Assembly: GCA_963850525.1 (NCBI GenBank)
Contig: CAWKLQ010000010.1
Location: forward strand, 62,001 to 126,000
DNA from: JAEMQF01 sp963850525
GTDB taxonomy: Bacteria; Pseudomonadota; Gammaproteobacteria; Burkholderiales; Burkholderiaceae_C
Length of the DNA stretch: 64,000 nucleotides
Direction of reading: 5' to 3'
A program made the translations under genes and the position numbers. Positions 63,155-64,000 of the stretch are shown here, piece by piece (position 1 is the first letter of the stretch; each line of letters opens with the position of its first letter). The notes beneath the pieces were generated by a model. The model searched no databases, was not told the origin of the DNA, and worked only from the letters and a program-made list of their open reading frames with translations.

Positions 63155-64000
63155 ATGACCCGCGCCACCAAAATCGTCGCCACGCTCGGCCCGGCGTCGA
63201 GTTCACCCGAAGTGTTGGAGCGCATGATTCGCGCCGGCGTCGACGTTGTGCGTTTGAACTTCTCGCACGGCACGGCAGAAGACCACATCGCCCGCGCCAA
63301 GCTTGTGCGTGAAGTTGCGGCGCGCGCCGGCAAGGAAGTCGCCATCATGGCCGACTTGCAGGGACCGAAAATCCGCGTCGGCAAGTTCGAAGGCGGCAAG
63401 ACGATTCTCGAGCCGGGGCAGAAGTTCATCCTCGATGCCGCCAGCAGCGAACTGGGCACGAACGCGCGCGTCGGCCTGGACTACAAGGACTTGCCGCGCG
63501 ACGTGAAAGCCGGCGACACGTTGCTGCTCAACGACGGCCTGCTCAAACTCACCGTCGATTCGGTGCAAGGCGAGCAGGTTCACACCACCGTCGTGGCCGG
63601 TGGCGAGCTGTCGAACAACAAAGGCATCAACCGGGCCGGCGGCGGCCTCACGGCGCCTGCGCTGACCGCCAAGGACATGGAAGACATCCGGACGGCAATG
63701 AGCTTCCAGGCCGAATACCTGGCGGTGAGCTTTCCGAAGAATGCGACCGACATGGAAATGGCGCGCCAACTCGCTAACGTCGCCGGCGAAGGGCAGCGGC
63801 ATCGGCCCGGGTTGATCGCAAAAATCGAACGCGTCGAGGCGATTCCTGCGCTCGACGAGATCTTGCGCGCATCCGACGGCATCATGGTCGCGCGCGGCGA
63901 CTTGTCCATCGAAGTCGGCAACGCGGCGGTGCCGGCGCTGCAAAAACGCATGATCCGGCGCGCCCGCGAGCTCGACAAGGTGGTCATCACGGCCACCCAA
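63155..64000 (+). CDS. pyk: pyruvate kinase, 3' truncated by window edge
   Basis: The first 282 residues are present. They begin MTRATKIVATLGPASS and include VVRLNFSHGT, MADLQGPKIRVG, LTAKDMEDI, LIAKIERVEAI and GIMVARGDLSIEV, all diagnostic of pyruvate kinase (PEP + ADP to pyruvate + ATP). GGAG stands 8 nt before the ATG. The reading frame runs off the end of the window at VVITATQ, so the rest of the barrel and the regulatory domain lie outside. Confidence 0.96.
   Translation, partial: MTRATKIVATLGPASSSPEVLERMIRAGVDVVRLNFSHGTAEDHIARAKLVREVAARAGKEVAIMADLQGPKIRVGKFEGGKTILEPGQKFILDAASSELGTNARVGLDYKDLPRDVKAGDTLLLNDGLLKLTVDSVQGEQVHTTVVAGGELSNNKGINRAGGGLTAPALTAKDMEDIRTAMSFQAEYLAVSFPKNATDMEMARQLANVAGEGQRHRPGLIAKIERVEAIPALDEILRASDGIMVARGDLSIEVGNAAVPALQKRMIRRARELDKVVITATQ

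Overview
The window is high-GC DNA from a Gram-negative betaproteobacterium, most likely a member of the Burkholderiales. The evidence is the gene order smg/dprA/LysM with def/fmt/htpX, the yajC-secD-secF run, a DUF1631 protein, a full ccm (System I) cytochrome c maturation operon and a PEP-CTERM protein. I name no species. I see no rRNA, tRNA or CRISPR array.

Layout. (1) 1-5 kb: the end of an acyl-CoA carboxylase carboxyltransferase, a SAM methyltransferase, an IS110-family transposase followed by a non-coding stretch with two perfect hairpins, and an epoxide-hydrolase-like enzyme. (2) 5.2-24.3 kb, all on the plus strand: an NHL-repeat lipoprotein, then a tightly packed block. That block holds a histidine-bearing membrane protein, a 24-heme cytochrome, a 33-heme cytochrome, a SPOR/TPR protein with a probable outer-membrane barrel, ccmABCDEFGHI and a membrane-anchored Fe-S flavoprotein. 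It reads as an electron conduit across the envelope, followed by the machinery that attaches its 57 predicted hemes. (3) 24.5-28.1 kb: a glycosyltransferase-like gene and a two-component system. (4) 28.1-50.2 kb, accessory: a PEP-CTERM protein, two related large secreted Ig-like proteins, an AT-rich regulatory island, a type II secretion/type IV pilus-like operon (G, F, E, unknown, PilN-, PilO- and PilP-like, secretin, three pseudopilins), a LuxR-type regulator whose receiver lacks the phospho-acceptor Asp, a third secreted protein sharing a module with the Ig-like pair, and a di-heme peroxidase-family protein. About ten apparent single-base indels fall in this stretch. (5) 50.3-64 kb, housekeeping: yajC-secD-secF, DUF1631, smg, dprA, LysM, def, fmt, htpX, pgk and the start of pyk.

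The two most interesting parts are the multiheme/porin/ccm block, a candidate extracellular electron transfer system, and the pseudopilus secretion cluster flanked by its probable cargo. A shared GC-box-like palindrome lies upstream of the cluster and of its putative cargo genes. All functions are read from sequence motifs and general family knowledge; no database search was run.
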